Assembly: GCA_024235255.1 (NCBI GenBank)
Contig: JACKMT010000005.1
Coordinates: forward strand, 62,001 to 126,000
From: Chromatiaceae bacterium
GTDB lineage: Bacteria; Pseudomonadota; Gammaproteobacteria; Chromatiales; Chromatiaceae
Length of the DNA: 64,000 nt
Reading direction: 5' to 3'
This document shows, one piece after another, positions 51,686-62,354 of this stretch. How positions within the stretch are numbered: position 1 is the first letter of the stretch; every line of letters begins with the position of its first letter. The position numbers and the translations under genes were made by a program. The notes beneath the pieces are model-generated. The model did not search any database. It was not told the origin of the DNA and worked only from the letters and a program-made list of their open reading frames with translations.

Positions 51686-52247
51686 CTAATCGTCTTCCGA
51701 CTAATTTAGGTTTGCATTTAGGCTACTAGAGAAGCTGCTATTAATGTATGTGTTCACAGTTGTTTTACCCCACCTCACAAAATCTAGACACCTGATCTGG
51801 TTTGTTGCAATTAGTAGCCAAGGCAACTTGCGAAAGGTTAATCGCCAAGGATGCCAGTCAGCCAAAAAACAATGTTGATGCGCTAAAGTAGATAAATACG
51901 GTTGAACCGTTGAAATTTAAACTTGGTTAAGAAGATCGACTGGCGCGGAAAAGACTTTAATTAATTGACTTTATAAATCGATGCGTCACGCTATATCTGT
52001 CGCTGTGTCCATTGGGTAGGAGCGAGTGAGCCCAACCCATAGCGCTCACTGATAAAAAAGCGCACTGTGAGGTGGTCTAATTCCTTAAGATTCAGCATGG
52101 CGAAAAATCGACAAACTCTGTATATTGCCAAAATCAATATAAAGAATTGTAATTTACAATAGTCAATCCCCTGGTAACACGTTGCACCGGGCGTGGTTGG
52201 ATGTCCGCTCGTTTGTGTGAGCGTTTCCCTGAAGAGAGCTGCTAAAA
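51686..52247. other. Intergenic stretch between chemotaxis operon and aceE
   Basis: This 562-base AT-rich spacer separates divergent operons. It must hold the promoters of both. No reading frame with family similarity, no RNA gene and no terminator is seen. A 15-bp palindrome near its aceE end is described separately. Confidence 0.5.
52146..52160. promoter_or_regulatory. 15-bp palindrome upstream of aceE
   Basis: ATTGTAATTTACAAT is a perfect 7-bp inverted repeat around one central base, 87 nt before the aceE start codon. Its size and place fit a dimeric repressor site, but it does not match the PdhR consensus as I know it. It could be chance in AT-rich DNA. Confidence 0.3.
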
Positions 52248-54896
52248 ATGAAGCCCGATATCGATCCGCAAGAGACTCAGGAATGGCTGGACGCGCTGGA
52301 TGCGGTCCTTGAAAACGAGGGTCCCGATCGTGCCCACTATCTGCTAGAGCGGCTGATAGACAAAGCCAGACGTTCGGGAACCCATCTCCCGTACAGCGCC
52401 GTTACCGCCTACGTCAACACGATTCCGCTCAGCCGGCAGAAACGTTTTCCCGGGGACCGTTCCATGGAGCGGCGTATCCGTTCTTTCATTCGCTGGAACG
52501 CCATGGCCATGGTGGTTCAGGCCAACCGCATCTCTTCTGAGCTGGGCGGCCACATCTCCAGTTTTGCTTCGGCGGCAACCCTGTTCGATATCGGCTTCAA
52601 TCACTTCTTCAGAGGCAAGAGCCCTTCGCAGGATGCCGACCTGGTTTTTTTTCAGGGGCACTCGGCGCCGGGGATCTATGCCCGGGCTTATCTTGAAGGA
52701 CGAATCAGCGAAGATGAGCTCTACAATTTCCGTCAGGAGGTGGATGGTAACGGTCTCTCCTCCTATCCGCACCCCTGGTTGATGCCCGGTTTCTGGCAGT
52801 TTCCGACGGTGTCGATGGGGCTGGGTCCGCTGATGGCGATCTACCAGGCGCGCTTCATGCGTTATCTGGATGACCGGGAGATTATAAAAACCGGCAGCCG
52901 CAAGGTGTGGGCCTTCATGGGCGACGGCGAGATGGATGAGCCTGAGTCGCTCGGCGCAATTTCACTGGCCGGACGTGAGCGGCTGGATAACCTGGTGTTT
53001 GTGGTCAACTGTAATCTGCAGCGCCTGGATGGTCCGGTGCGAGGCAACAGCAAGATTATTCAGGAGTTGGAGGGGGTATTCCGCGGCGCGGGCTGGAATG
53101 TCATCAAGGTGATTTGGGGAGGCTACTGGGATCCGCTGCTGGCCAGGGATAAGGATGGCCTGCTGCTAAAACGCATGGAGGAGTGCGTCGACGGCGACTA
53201 TCAAACCTATAAAGTGGAAGGCGGCGCCTACACTCGGGAGCACTTTTTCGGCAAATATCCGGAGCTGGCCGACATGGTGGCCACCATGACCGACGAGGAT
53301 ATCTGGCGGCTGAACCGCGGTGGCCACGATCCGCTCAAGGTTTATGCGGCCTATGCGATGGCGAACGAACACAAGGGGCAGCCAACCGTCGTATTGGCAA
53401 AAACCGTAAAGGGCTATGGCATGGGGAATGCCGGCGAAGGCCAGAATATTACCCATTCCCAGAAGAAGATGGGGGAGGCCGCACTGCGCGCATTCCGCGA
53501 TCGTTTCAACATCCCCATTCCGGACGAGCGCATCGGCGAGGCACCGTTCTTCAAGCCGCCGGCAGACAGTCCGGAACTGACCTACATGAAAGAGCGCAGA
53601 GAGAGTCTGGGCGGGTTCCTACCCAAACGCTCCGTTGATGCGCCCAGGCTTGAGGTGCCCGACCTGGAGATATTCAAGCCGTTGCTGGAGGGCAGCGGTG
53701 ACAAGGAGATGTCCACCACCATGGCGTTCGTGCGCCTGTTGACTGCGCTGGTGCGGGATAAAAAGGTCGGCAAATACGTGGTGCCGATCGTGCCCGACGA
53801 AGCGCGCACCTTTGGCATGGAGGGGATGTTCCGGCAGCTCGGGATTTACTCCTCCGTCGGCCAGCTCTACCGTCCAATGGATGCGGATCAGGTGATGTAC
53901 TACCGGGAGGACCGCAAGGGCCAGATTCTGGAGGAGGGGATCAACGAGGCCGGCGCCATGTCTTCCTGGATCGCGGCGGCCACCGCCTACAGCAACCACG
54001 GAATCAGCATGATCCCGTTCTATATCTACTACTCCATGTTCGGTTTTCAGCGTATCGGGGACCTGGCTTGGGCCGCTGGCGACATGCAGGCAAGAGGTTT
54101 TCTGCTCGGCGGCACCGCGGGCCGCACGACATTGGCGGGCGAGGGTCTGCAGCACCAGGACGGCCATAGCCACCTGCAGGCGGCCACCATCCCCAACTGT
54201 GTCTCCTACGATCCGGCGTTTGCCTACGAGCTAGCCGTTATCGTACAGGATGGCATGCGGCGCATGTTTCAGGAGCAGGAAAACATCTTCTATTACATCA
54301 CGGTAATGAATGAAAATTATCCCCAGCCGGCGCTGCCCGATGGGGTGGAGGAGGGCATCATCAACGGGATGTATCTCCTACAGAAAGGCGGGCGCCGCAA
54401 GAAGCGGGTGCAACTGCTCGGCAGCGGTACCATACTGCGCGAGGTGATCGCCGCCGGCGATCTGCTGGAGAAGGATTTCGGCGTTTCCGCGGACGTATGG
54501 AGCGTCACCAGCTTCAACGAACTGGCGCGGGACGGCCAGAATGTCGAGCGGTGGAATATGCTGCATCCGGACCAGCAGCAGCGGGTCTGCTATCTGCAAA
54601 GTGCAATGGCAGATTGCAAAGGCCCGGTGGTTGCAGCAACCGACTACGTCAGAACCTACCCCAACCAGATCCGTCAGTACATTAAGAGTACCTACAAGGT
54701 GCTGGGTACCGACGGCTACGGCCGCAGCGATATGCGTTCCCAACTGCGCAGGTTCTTTGAGGTCAATCGCTACTACATTGCGGTAGCTGCGTTGACGACA
54801 CTGGTTGAAGACGGTGAGCTCGATTCGTCGATCGTGAGCGATGCGATCAGAAAATACCGGATCGATCCTGAAAAACCCAATCCGATGACCGTCTGA
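52248..54896 (+). CDS. aceE: Pyruvate dehydrogenase E1 component, homodimeric type
   Basis: E1 decarboxylates pyruvate with thiamine diphosphate and transfers the acetyl group to lipoyl-E2. The 882-residue protein is collinear with E. coli AceE (887). It has the N-terminal RIRSFIRWNAMAMVVQAN, QGHSAPGIYARAYLEGR, the ThDP/Mg motif GDGEMDEPESLGAI...VNCNLQRLDGPVRGN, and TVKGYGMGNAGEGQN. Further along are EGINEAGAMSSW and RTTLAGEGLQHQDGHSH. It is followed after 14 nt by aceF. No pdhR regulator lies upstream. Confidence 0.97.
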   Translation: MKPDIDPQETQEWLDALDAVLENEGPDRAHYLLERLIDKARRSGTHLPYSAVTAYVNTIPLSRQKRFPGDRSMERRIRSFIRWNAMAMVVQANRISSELGGHISSFASAATLFDIGFNHFFRGKSPSQDADLVFFQGHSAPGIYARAYLEGRISEDELYNFRQEVDGNGLSSYPHPWLMPGFWQFPTVSMGLGPLMAIYQARFMRYLDDREIIKTGSRKVWAFMGDGEMDEPESLGAISLAGRERLDNLVFVVNCNLQRLDGPVRGNSKIIQELEGVFRGAGWNVIKVIWGGYWDPLLARDKDGLLLKRMEECVDGDYQTYKVEGGAYTREHFFGKYPELADMVATMTDEDIWRLNRGGHDPLKVYAAYAMANEHKGQPTVVLAKTVKGYGMGNAGEGQNITHSQKKMGEAALRAFRDRFNIPIPDERIGEAPFFKPPADSPELTYMKERRESLGGFLPKRSVDAPRLEVPDLEIFKPLLEGSGDKEMSTTMAFVRLLTALVRDKKVGKYVVPIVPDEARTFGMEGMFRQLGIYSSVGQLYRPMDADQVMYYREDRKGQILEEGINEAGAMSSWIAAATAYSNHGISMIPFYIYYSMFGFQRIGDLAWAAGDMQARGFLLGGTAGRTTLAGEGLQHQDGHSHLQAATIPNCVSYDPAFAYELAVIVQDGMRRMFQEQENIFYYITVMNENYPQPALPDGVEEGIINGMYLLQKGGRRKKRVQLLGSGTILREVIAAGDLLEKDFGVSADVWSVTSFNELARDGQNVERWNMLHPDQQQRVCYLQSAMADCKGPVVAATDYVRTYPNQIRQYIKSTYKVLGTDGYGRSDMRSQLRRFFEVNRYYIAVAALTTLVEDGELDSSIVSDAIRKYRIDPEKPNPMTV

Positions 54897-54910
54897 CCGG
54901 AGGATAAAGC

Positions 54911-56581
54911 GTGGCAATCGAAAAGAGCGTACTGGTGCCTGATATCGGTGATTTCGACGGGGTTGAGGTTATCGAGATTCTTGTTTCGGCCGGGGACAGC
55001 ATTGCAGTGGAGGACTCCCTGGTCACTCTCGAAAGTGACAAAGCATCGATAGAAATACCTTCGCCCTATGCCGGCGTAGTGCGGGAAGTTGCGGTCAGGA
55101 TCGGCGACAAGGTGAGTGAAGGCACGCTGTTACTGCATATGCTGGTGGGTGACAGTGCAGGGGACAAAAAAGCGGTGGTGGAAAGGAGCGGACAGCTCAT
55201 CCCCGACGTACCCACTGTGCCCGATGTTGAGGAGAAAAGTGACAGCGATACGCCGGCGCCTGGCAGCGGAGATAGCGTTGAACAGATTGTACTGGTGCCT
55301 GATATCGGCAGCTTCGAAGGGGTTGAGGTCATCGAGATTCTGGTAGCTGAGGGCGATAGTGTCGCAGCAGAGGACTCGCTGGTGACGCTGGAGAGCGATA
55401 AAGCCTCCATAGAGATACCCTCCCCGTTGTCTGGTGAGGTGGCTGGCATCGTGGTCAAGGTGGGCGACCGGGTGAGCAAAGGCGATCCGCTGCTGAAGCT
55501 GAAGACACAAGCTGAGCTGCAATCGGCGAAGCCGGCACAGGCTCATCCTGATGAAGCGCCGGCTGCCGCCAACTCGCCGGCCCGGGTTGCCGGGAGCGAT
55601 AGCGGACGCCAGGCCGGCGAGAAGGAGTCGCGGCAACCTCCGGTGTTGGCGCGCCCCTCCGATTTGACCGGCCGCATCCCCCACGCCAGCCCCTCGGTGC
55701 GGCGTTTTGCCAGGGAGTTGGGCGCGGATCTGGCGCAAATTATCGGCACCGGACCCAAGCAGCGCATCACCAGGGACGACATCCAGAATTACATCAAACT
55801 CGCGTTGCGCGGTGTTGTGCCGGACGCACCCTCCGCAGGTCCGATGCAGCTGCCGGCTTTGCCGGAAATCGATTTTGCCAAATTCGGGGAGATCGAAGAG
55901 CGACCGCTGAGTCGGATAAAGAAGCTCAGCGGCGGCCATCTCTCTGCCTGCTGGCTGAATATTCCCCATGTGACCCAGCATGATGAGGCAGATATCACCA
56001 GTCTGGAGGCGTTCCGCAACGAACAGAAGAGCGCTGCTGCCAGGCAGGATATTCGTCTGACTTTTCTCCCGTTTCTGATGAAGGCGTGCGTGGGCGTCTT
56101 GCGCGAATTGCCCGAGTTCAACAGTTCCCTCAGTGCCGATCGGGGCAGTTTGATTTACAAAAAGTATTTCAACATCGGTGTTGCGGTCGATACGCCGGGC
56201 GGGCTGGTGGTGCCGGTGGTGCGGAATGTGGATAAAAAAGGGGTGCTGGAGCTGGCTGCGGAACTGATGGCGATCAGCCAGCGCGCGCGTGATGGCAAGC
56301 TCTCGCCGTCGGATCTGCAGGGCGGCTGCTTTTCCATTTCCAGTCTGGGCGGTATCGGCGGCACCGCATTCACACCGATAGTGAATGCACCGGAGGTTGC
56401 AATCCTCGGCGTGTCAAAGTCGGCCTTCAAGCCGGTCTGGAATGGTAAGGAGTTCGAGCCGAGACTGATGCTGCCGCTCTCTCTATCGTACGATCATCGA
56501 GTAATCGACGGTGCGATGGCTGCACGTTTTACCTCGACGCTGTCGGGATTACTGTCGGATATCCGCCGTCTGTTACTCTGA
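54911..56581 (+). CDS. aceF: Dihydrolipoamide acetyltransferase (PDH E2) with two lipoyl domains
   Basis: E2 forms the core of the pyruvate dehydrogenase complex and moves acetyl groups to CoA. The 556-residue protein has two lipoyl domains (about 1-80 and 122-205), each with ESDKASIEIPSP carrying the lipoylated lysine (Lys44 in the first). A Pro/Ala-rich linker follows, then an E1/E3-binding domain (SPSVRRFARELGADLAQIIGTGPKQRITRDDI) and the catalytic domain ending in SYDHRVIDGAMAARF with the active-site His. The start is GTG 54911 with GGAGGA upstream. The two lipoyl-coding segments are very similar in DNA as well (54929 onward and 55289 onward). Confidence 0.97.
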   Translation: MAIEKSVLVPDIGDFDGVEVIEILVSAGDSIAVEDSLVTLESDKASIEIPSPYAGVVREVAVRIGDKVSEGTLLLHMLVGDSAGDKKAVVERSGQLIPDVPTVPDVEEKSDSDTPAPGSGDSVEQIVLVPDIGSFEGVEVIEILVAEGDSVAAEDSLVTLESDKASIEIPSPLSGEVAGIVVKVGDRVSKGDPLLKLKTQAELQSAKPAQAHPDEAPAAANSPARVAGSDSGRQAGEKESRQPPVLARPSDLTGRIPHASPSVRRFARELGADLAQIIGTGPKQRITRDDIQNYIKLALRGVVPDAPSAGPMQLPALPEIDFAKFGEIEERPLSRIKKLSGGHLSACWLNIPHVTQHDEADITSLEAFRNEQKSAAARQDIRLTFLPFLMKACVGVLRELPEFNSSLSADRGSLIYKKYFNIGVAVDTPGGLVVPVVRNVDKKGVLELAAELMAISQRARDGKLSPSDLQGGCFSISSLGGIGGTAFTPIVNAPEVAILGVSKSAFKPVWNGKEFEPRLMLPLSLSYDHRVIDGAMAARFTSTLSGLLSDIRRLLL

Positions 56582-56876
56582 CAGTGCGCTCTGAGCCGGC
56601 AGCTTTCCTCATAAGCACAGGAGATCTCAAGGATAAATAATTTTAATTTAACCGGTTTTGAGATAATCTTGATGCACTGCAATAGTTATCATCTGTTTGC
56701 TTACGGTTAAATCTTTACAATATCTGCCGGCTAAAGGGACTTTTTGAGAGTCCTGGGCGGGACGCGTGCGATCCCTGCTAGAATTTTCTTAGCCGAGAAG
56801 CGCTCTCGCTTTGTTTTCGTCCGGCGGTAGACTGGGTTTGCTCCGTTGTGACCGGATTTTTCGGAGGATTCTGTGT

Positions 56877-58289
56877 ATGCATGCTGAAGTGTTGGTATTG
56901 GGGGCGGGACCCGGAGGGTATAGCGCGGCTTTTCGAGCCGCGGATCTGGGGAAGAAAGTTGTTTTGGTTGAGCGTTACGCCAATCTGGGTGGCGTCTGCC
57001 TGAATGTGGGGTGTATTCCCTCCAAAGCACTGCTGCATGCCGCAGCCATGATCAACGAAGCTGCCGAGATGGCGCATATGGGGATCGACTTCGGTAAGCC
57101 GGTCATCGATCTGGATAAATTACGCTCCGGCAAGGAGCGGGTTGTCAACCGGCTGACTCAGGGACTGGCCGGTATGGCCAAGCAGCGGGGCGTAACTGTG
57201 GTGCAGGGGTGGGGCGTGTTCGAGTCGCCCAAAATCGTGCGGGTGGAGACAGACAATAAGAGCATTACGATAGAGTTCGAAAACGCCATCATCGCCTGTG
57301 GTTCGCGGCCGGTGGAGATACCCGGCTTCCCCAACGATGATCCCCGTCTGATCAACTCAACCGGCGCCTTGGAGCTGACCGATGTCCCACAAAAGATGCT
57401 GGTGGTCGGAGGCGGCATCATCGGACTGGAGATGGGAACGGTTTACGCTGCATTGGGCGCCACGGTTGACGTGGTCGAGCTGCAGAGCGGTTTGATTCCC
57501 GGCTGTGATCCCGATCTGGTACGCCCGCTGAAGAAACGGCTGGACCAGCGTTTTGGCAGTATCATGCTGGAGACCAAGGTCACCGAAATAAAAGCTCAGA
57601 AAAACGGCCTGAAAGTTCAGTTCGAAGGCAAGAACGCGCCGGGTACGGCGCAGCTCTACGATAAAGTGTTGGTCTCGGTTGGACGCATACCCAATGGCAA
57701 GCTGATCGGCGCTGAGAAAGCCGGCGTTCAGGTCGACGAACGTGGCTTCATTCCCGTCGATGAGCACATGCGCACCAACGTGCCGAATATCTATGCTATC
57801 GGCGATGTGGTCGGCAATCCGATGCTGGCGCACAAGGCGACCCACGAAGCGAAGGTGGCCGCCGAGGTAATCGCGGGACAGCCCTCGTTGTTCGATCCGT
57901 TGACCATACCTTCCGTCGCCTATACCGATCCGGAAGTGGCTTGGATGGGCCTGACGGAGACCGAGGCCAAGAGCAAAGGGGTCGCCTATGAGAAAGGCGT
58001 CTTTCCCTGGGCGGCGTCCGGCCGTGCACTGGGCATCGGACGCGAAGAGGGAATGACCAAGCTGCTGCTGGATCCCGATACCAAGCGCATCCTGGGTGCC
58101 GGCATCGTTGGGGTCAACGCAGGCGAACTGATCGGGGAAACGGTACTGGCGCTGGAGATGGGGGCGGACATGGAGGATATCGGATTGACCATACATCCCC
58201 ATCCGACGCTGAACGAGACCATCGGCATGGCAGCTGAGATGGCGGAGGGCACGATTACCGATCTGATCCCGCCGCGCAAACGAAAGTAG
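56877..58289 (+). CDS. lpdA: Dihydrolipoamide dehydrogenase (E3)
   Basis: E3 reoxidises dihydrolipoamide using FAD and NAD+. The 470-residue protein has the FAD fold VLVLGAGPGGYSAAFRAADLG, the redox disulfide in GGVCLNVGCIPSKALLH (Cys41 and Cys46), and the NAD fold MLVVGGGIIGLEMGTVYAALGA. It also has VGRIPNGKLIG, YAIGDVVGNPMLAHKA and the C-terminal His-Glu pair in IHPHPTLNETIGMAAE. The ATG at 56877 has GGAGG 10 nt upstream; in-frame codons back to 56811 do not belong to the family. The 295-nt spacer after aceF is long enough for a separate promoter, although none is clear. Confidence 0.97.
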   Translation: MHAEVLVLGAGPGGYSAAFRAADLGKKVVLVERYANLGGVCLNVGCIPSKALLHAAAMINEAAEMAHMGIDFGKPVIDLDKLRSGKERVVNRLTQGLAGMAKQRGVTVVQGWGVFESPKIVRVETDNKSITIEFENAIIACGSRPVEIPGFPNDDPRLINSTGALELTDVPQKMLVVGGGIIGLEMGTVYAALGATVDVVELQSGLIPGCDPDLVRPLKKRLDQRFGSIMLETKVTEIKAQKNGLKVQFEGKNAPGTAQLYDKVLVSVGRIPNGKLIGAEKAGVQVDERGFIPVDEHMRTNVPNIYAIGDVVGNPMLAHKATHEAKVAAEVIAGQPSLFDPLTIPSVAYTDPEVAWMGLTETEAKSKGVAYEKGVFPWAASGRALGIGREEGMTKLLLDPDTKRILGAGIVGVNAGELIGETVLALEMGADMEDIGLTIHPHPTLNETIGMAAEMAEGTITDLIPPRKRK

Positions 58290-58362
58290 GGGGAGGCGCG
58301 CCGGTTGCGTAGCGTTGCGCCGAAGTCCGGCGTCCTGCATCATCAAGCCTGCCGATTTCCCG

Positions 58363-59136
58363 ATGAAGCTGCAATTCCGCGAATATGGAGGCTACAGCGA
58401 TCAGCGTCCCACGCTGATTTTTCTGCACGGTCTGCTGGGCTCCTCCGCCAACTGGCACAGTATTGCACGTAAACTGGAGCATCAGTTCCACATTATCGTG
58501 CCGGACTTGCGCAACCACGGCCGCTCGCCGCACGCGGAACAGATGGATTATCCGGCGATGGGGCAGGATCTGATCGAGCTTATCGATGATCAGGATCTGG
58601 CTCGTTCGCTGCTGGTGGGGCATAGCATGGGCGGCAAGGTTGCCATGTGGTTGGCACTGCTGCAGCCGGAACTGGTATCTGGACTGGTGGTAGTGGATAT
58701 AGCGCCGGTCGAGTACCCAAACCGCTTTGCCCCGATCTTCAGCGCTTTGCACCGGATCGATACCGAAAGCCTGGCAAACCGCGAGCAGGCAGAGCGGATG
58801 CTGGCGCCTGACATTGACGATCCGGGTTTGCATCAATTTCTGCTGCAGAATCTGGAGCGGCGCGACGGTGCCTGGCGCTGGCGCTGCAACCTCTCTGTCC
58901 TGAACCTTGAGATTGTCAAACTAACCGGTTTTCCTGAGCTGCCGGAGAGCTGCCAATATCCCGGTCCGGTATTGTTTATTCGCGGTGGTGCATCGGATTA
59001 TCTGCAGCCGGAATTTCAGCCGCGCATTCTCTCGCTCTTTCCACACGCCAGATTCCGCGTCATTTCGGGAGCCGGACACTGGGTCTATGCGGAGCAGCCT
59101 GAGGCGTTTTGTGCGCTCCTCACCGGATTCCTGTAG
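58363..59136 (+). CDS. Alpha/beta hydrolase, YbfF-like esterase
   Basis: The 257-residue hydrolase has the oxyanion segment FLHGLLGSSANWHSIARKL, PDLRNHGRSPH, the nucleophile elbow LVGHSMGGKVAMWLAL (Ser in GHSMGG), the acid region VLFIRGGASDYL and the catalytic His in VISGAGHWVYAEQPEAF. Length and motifs fit E. coli YbfF, an acyl-CoA/ester hydrolase; the physiological substrate is unknown. ATG 58363 gives the family N-terminus (KLQFREYG), although it has no clear ribosome-binding site. Confidence 0.9.
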   Translation: MKLQFREYGGYSDQRPTLIFLHGLLGSSANWHSIARKLEHQFHIIVPDLRNHGRSPHAEQMDYPAMGQDLIELIDDQDLARSLLVGHSMGGKVAMWLALLQPELVSGLVVVDIAPVEYPNRFAPIFSALHRIDTESLANREQAERMLAPDIDDPGLHQFLLQNLERRDGAWRWRCNLSVLNLEIVKLTGFPELPESCQYPGPVLFIRGGASDYLQPEFQPRILSLFPHARFRVISGAGHWVYAEQPEAFCALLTGFL

Positions 59137-59226
59137 GGCGGGTCGATAGCCCGGCTACACTCATCGGTTGCGGTGGGATATGATGATGGGCAGAGGATTT
59201 CAGCGGCAACAAAGTGTAACTTGCAA

Positions 59227-60900
59227 ATGGAACACATAACCCGGCTTTGCATCGCTCGTATTACAGATATCCAGGACGCCAAGATTACCGCAACCCTGGT
59301 AGTGGGTGGTGGCGGTTTTCCGTTTTTCGATGTTGATAACCGGCAGGTTGCGGTCGGAGAGATCGGTTCCCATGTGCTGATTCGACAGGGTGATATCCAG
59401 GTTGTTGCGCAGGTGGTCAGGGCGCGCCAGGAGTTGCTGCCGGTGCCGGCCGGGTCTACTGTGGAGAGCGCTGACGGATTGTTGAAGCGAGGGGTGCTGG
59501 ATCTGCTGCCGCTGGGTGATCTGAGCAAAAACGGCGTGTTCAGCCGCGGCGTCGTACATCACCCCACACCTGGTGCCGAAGTCCACCTGATGCGTAAGGT
59601 GGAGCTGGAATCGTTGTACAAGAAGTATCAGGCCAAAGGATTCGAACTCGGTTACCTGCCATCGCTCCCGAGCGTCGGCATCTGTCTCGATCCCTCGACG
59701 CTGTTCGCGCGCCATCTCGCTATTCTGGGGCAGTCGGGTTCGGGCAAATCCTGGGGCGTTGCCAGCATTCTGCAGCGGGCGGTGAGCACCATGCCCAATG
59801 CGCATATCATTCTGCTCGACCTGCACGGTGAGTATGTCTGGCACGATCATGGCGGTGTGCAGCACGCAGCGTTCAGAGAGAACACCTACCGCTACGTCGA
59901 TGCGCGCGATCTTGAAATACCTTACTGGCTTTTGACCTACGCCGAACTGGTGGATCTGTTGATCGATCGTTCCGACGAAAAATCCTCGACCCAGATGGCG
60001 TTTCTCAGAGAGGTGCTGCTGCAGCTGAGAAAAAAGGCCAATCAGGAGATGGAGGATGTGCACATCACGATCGACTCTCCAGTCTATTTTGACTTGCCTG
60101 AACTGTACATGGCCTTCAAGCGGGCGAATGAGCAGGTCACTGATTTCGGCAAGGTAAAAGGGCCGCTGTATGGTCAGTTTGACGAGTTCATCGTCAAGCT
60201 GCAGGCGCGCTTCAACGATGTCCGCTATGACTTTCTTTTCAAGCCCAAACGGCGCAAGTCATCAGATACATTGGCCGATCTGTTGCGCGATTTTGTCGGA
60301 TTGAGGAAGCCCACCCGCCAGATCACGGTAATAGACTTCAGCTCGGTTCCGTACGATGTACGCCCGACAGTCTCCGCTCAGATCGGAAGATTGACCTTTG
60401 AATTCAACTATTGGAATCCACGGTCGCGCGAGTTTCCGATTCTGCTGATGTGCGAGGAGGCGCACTCCTACATTCCCCGCGCCGCGGACACCCAGTACGA
60501 CGGGACCAGGCGCTCGATGGAAAGAATCGCCAAAGAGGGGCGTAAATATGGTGTCGGTCTGGCGGTTGTGAGTCAGCGCCCTTATGAACTTTCCGAAACC
60601 GTGCTTGCCCAGTGCGGTAATTTTATCTGTCTGCGCGTAACCAATCCGGACGACCAGCAGTATATCCGCGGGTTGGTGCCGGATGCCGAAGCGGGGCTGG
60701 TCGATATTCTTTCATCGCTGGGTCGGGGTGAGGCCATGGCGATGGGAGAGGCGCTGCCGATTCCGACCCGGTTCATGTTCCACCCGCCCAATCCCACGCC
60801 AAACAGCAACGATATCGATTTTTATGGCCAGTGGAAAAAGGGCGTCGAGATTCTGGACGTCGAGGCGATCGTGAATGCCTGGCGGCGGCAGAAAAAGTAG
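59227..60900 (+). CDS. HerA-type FtsK-superfamily ATPase (DUF87)
   Basis: The 557-residue protein has an N-terminal HAS-barrel-like beta region (RLCIARITDIQDAKITATLVVGGGGFPFFD...). A HerA P-loop domain follows, with Walker A GQSGSGKSWGVASILQRA, Walker B FPILLMCEEAHSYIPRA and the sensor-like AKEGRKYGVGLAVVSQRPYELSETVLAQCGNFICLRVTN. HerA proteins are hexameric DNA translocases that work with NurA nuclease in archaea or with SIR2/DUF4297-type effectors in phage defence. No nurA, SIR2 or other effector is adjacent; the neighbours are an esterase and argG. ATG 59227 is preferred, with TTG 59221 or GTG 59173 possible. Confidence 0.87.
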   Translation: MEHITRLCIARITDIQDAKITATLVVGGGGFPFFDVDNRQVAVGEIGSHVLIRQGDIQVVAQVVRARQELLPVPAGSTVESADGLLKRGVLDLLPLGDLSKNGVFSRGVVHHPTPGAEVHLMRKVELESLYKKYQAKGFELGYLPSLPSVGICLDPSTLFARHLAILGQSGSGKSWGVASILQRAVSTMPNAHIILLDLHGEYVWHDHGGVQHAAFRENTYRYVDARDLEIPYWLLTYAELVDLLIDRSDEKSSTQMAFLREVLLQLRKKANQEMEDVHITIDSPVYFDLPELYMAFKRANEQVTDFGKVKGPLYGQFDEFIVKLQARFNDVRYDFLFKPKRRKSSDTLADLLRDFVGLRKPTRQITVIDFSSVPYDVRPTVSAQIGRLTFEFNYWNPRSREFPILLMCEEAHSYIPRAADTQYDGTRRSMERIAKEGRKYGVGLAVVSQRPYELSETVLAQCGNFICLRVTNPDDQQYIRGLVPDAEAGLVDILSSLGRGEAMAMGEALPIPTRFMFHPPNPTPNSNDIDFYGQWKKGVEILDVEAIVNAWRRQKK

Positions 60901-61061
60901 CCGCACAACACTTTTCCGGCGTACCGGCTAACACCCCTTGTTATAATCTGCGTTTTTCTGACTAGTCTTATGCAGAACTACCCCGTCGCTTGCGGCGGGA
61001 ACAGAATTAACCTTATTTCTATTTCCCGTGCAGCGGGACTCTTTTTTTGGAGCAAGCCAAT

Positions 61062-62282
<1,221 letters not shown>

Positions 62283-62354
62283 CTGCAATAAACCGCTGAC
62301 TGGATAGCTCATTATCCGCTTGTTTTTCAGGGAATATCGGCTAACGTTAACTGC

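Noticed and set aside
59227..60900. HerA-based phage-defence system
   Set aside because: No SIR2, DUF4297, NurA or other effector gene and no mobile-element signs lie around it. Only the orphan ATPase can be supported.
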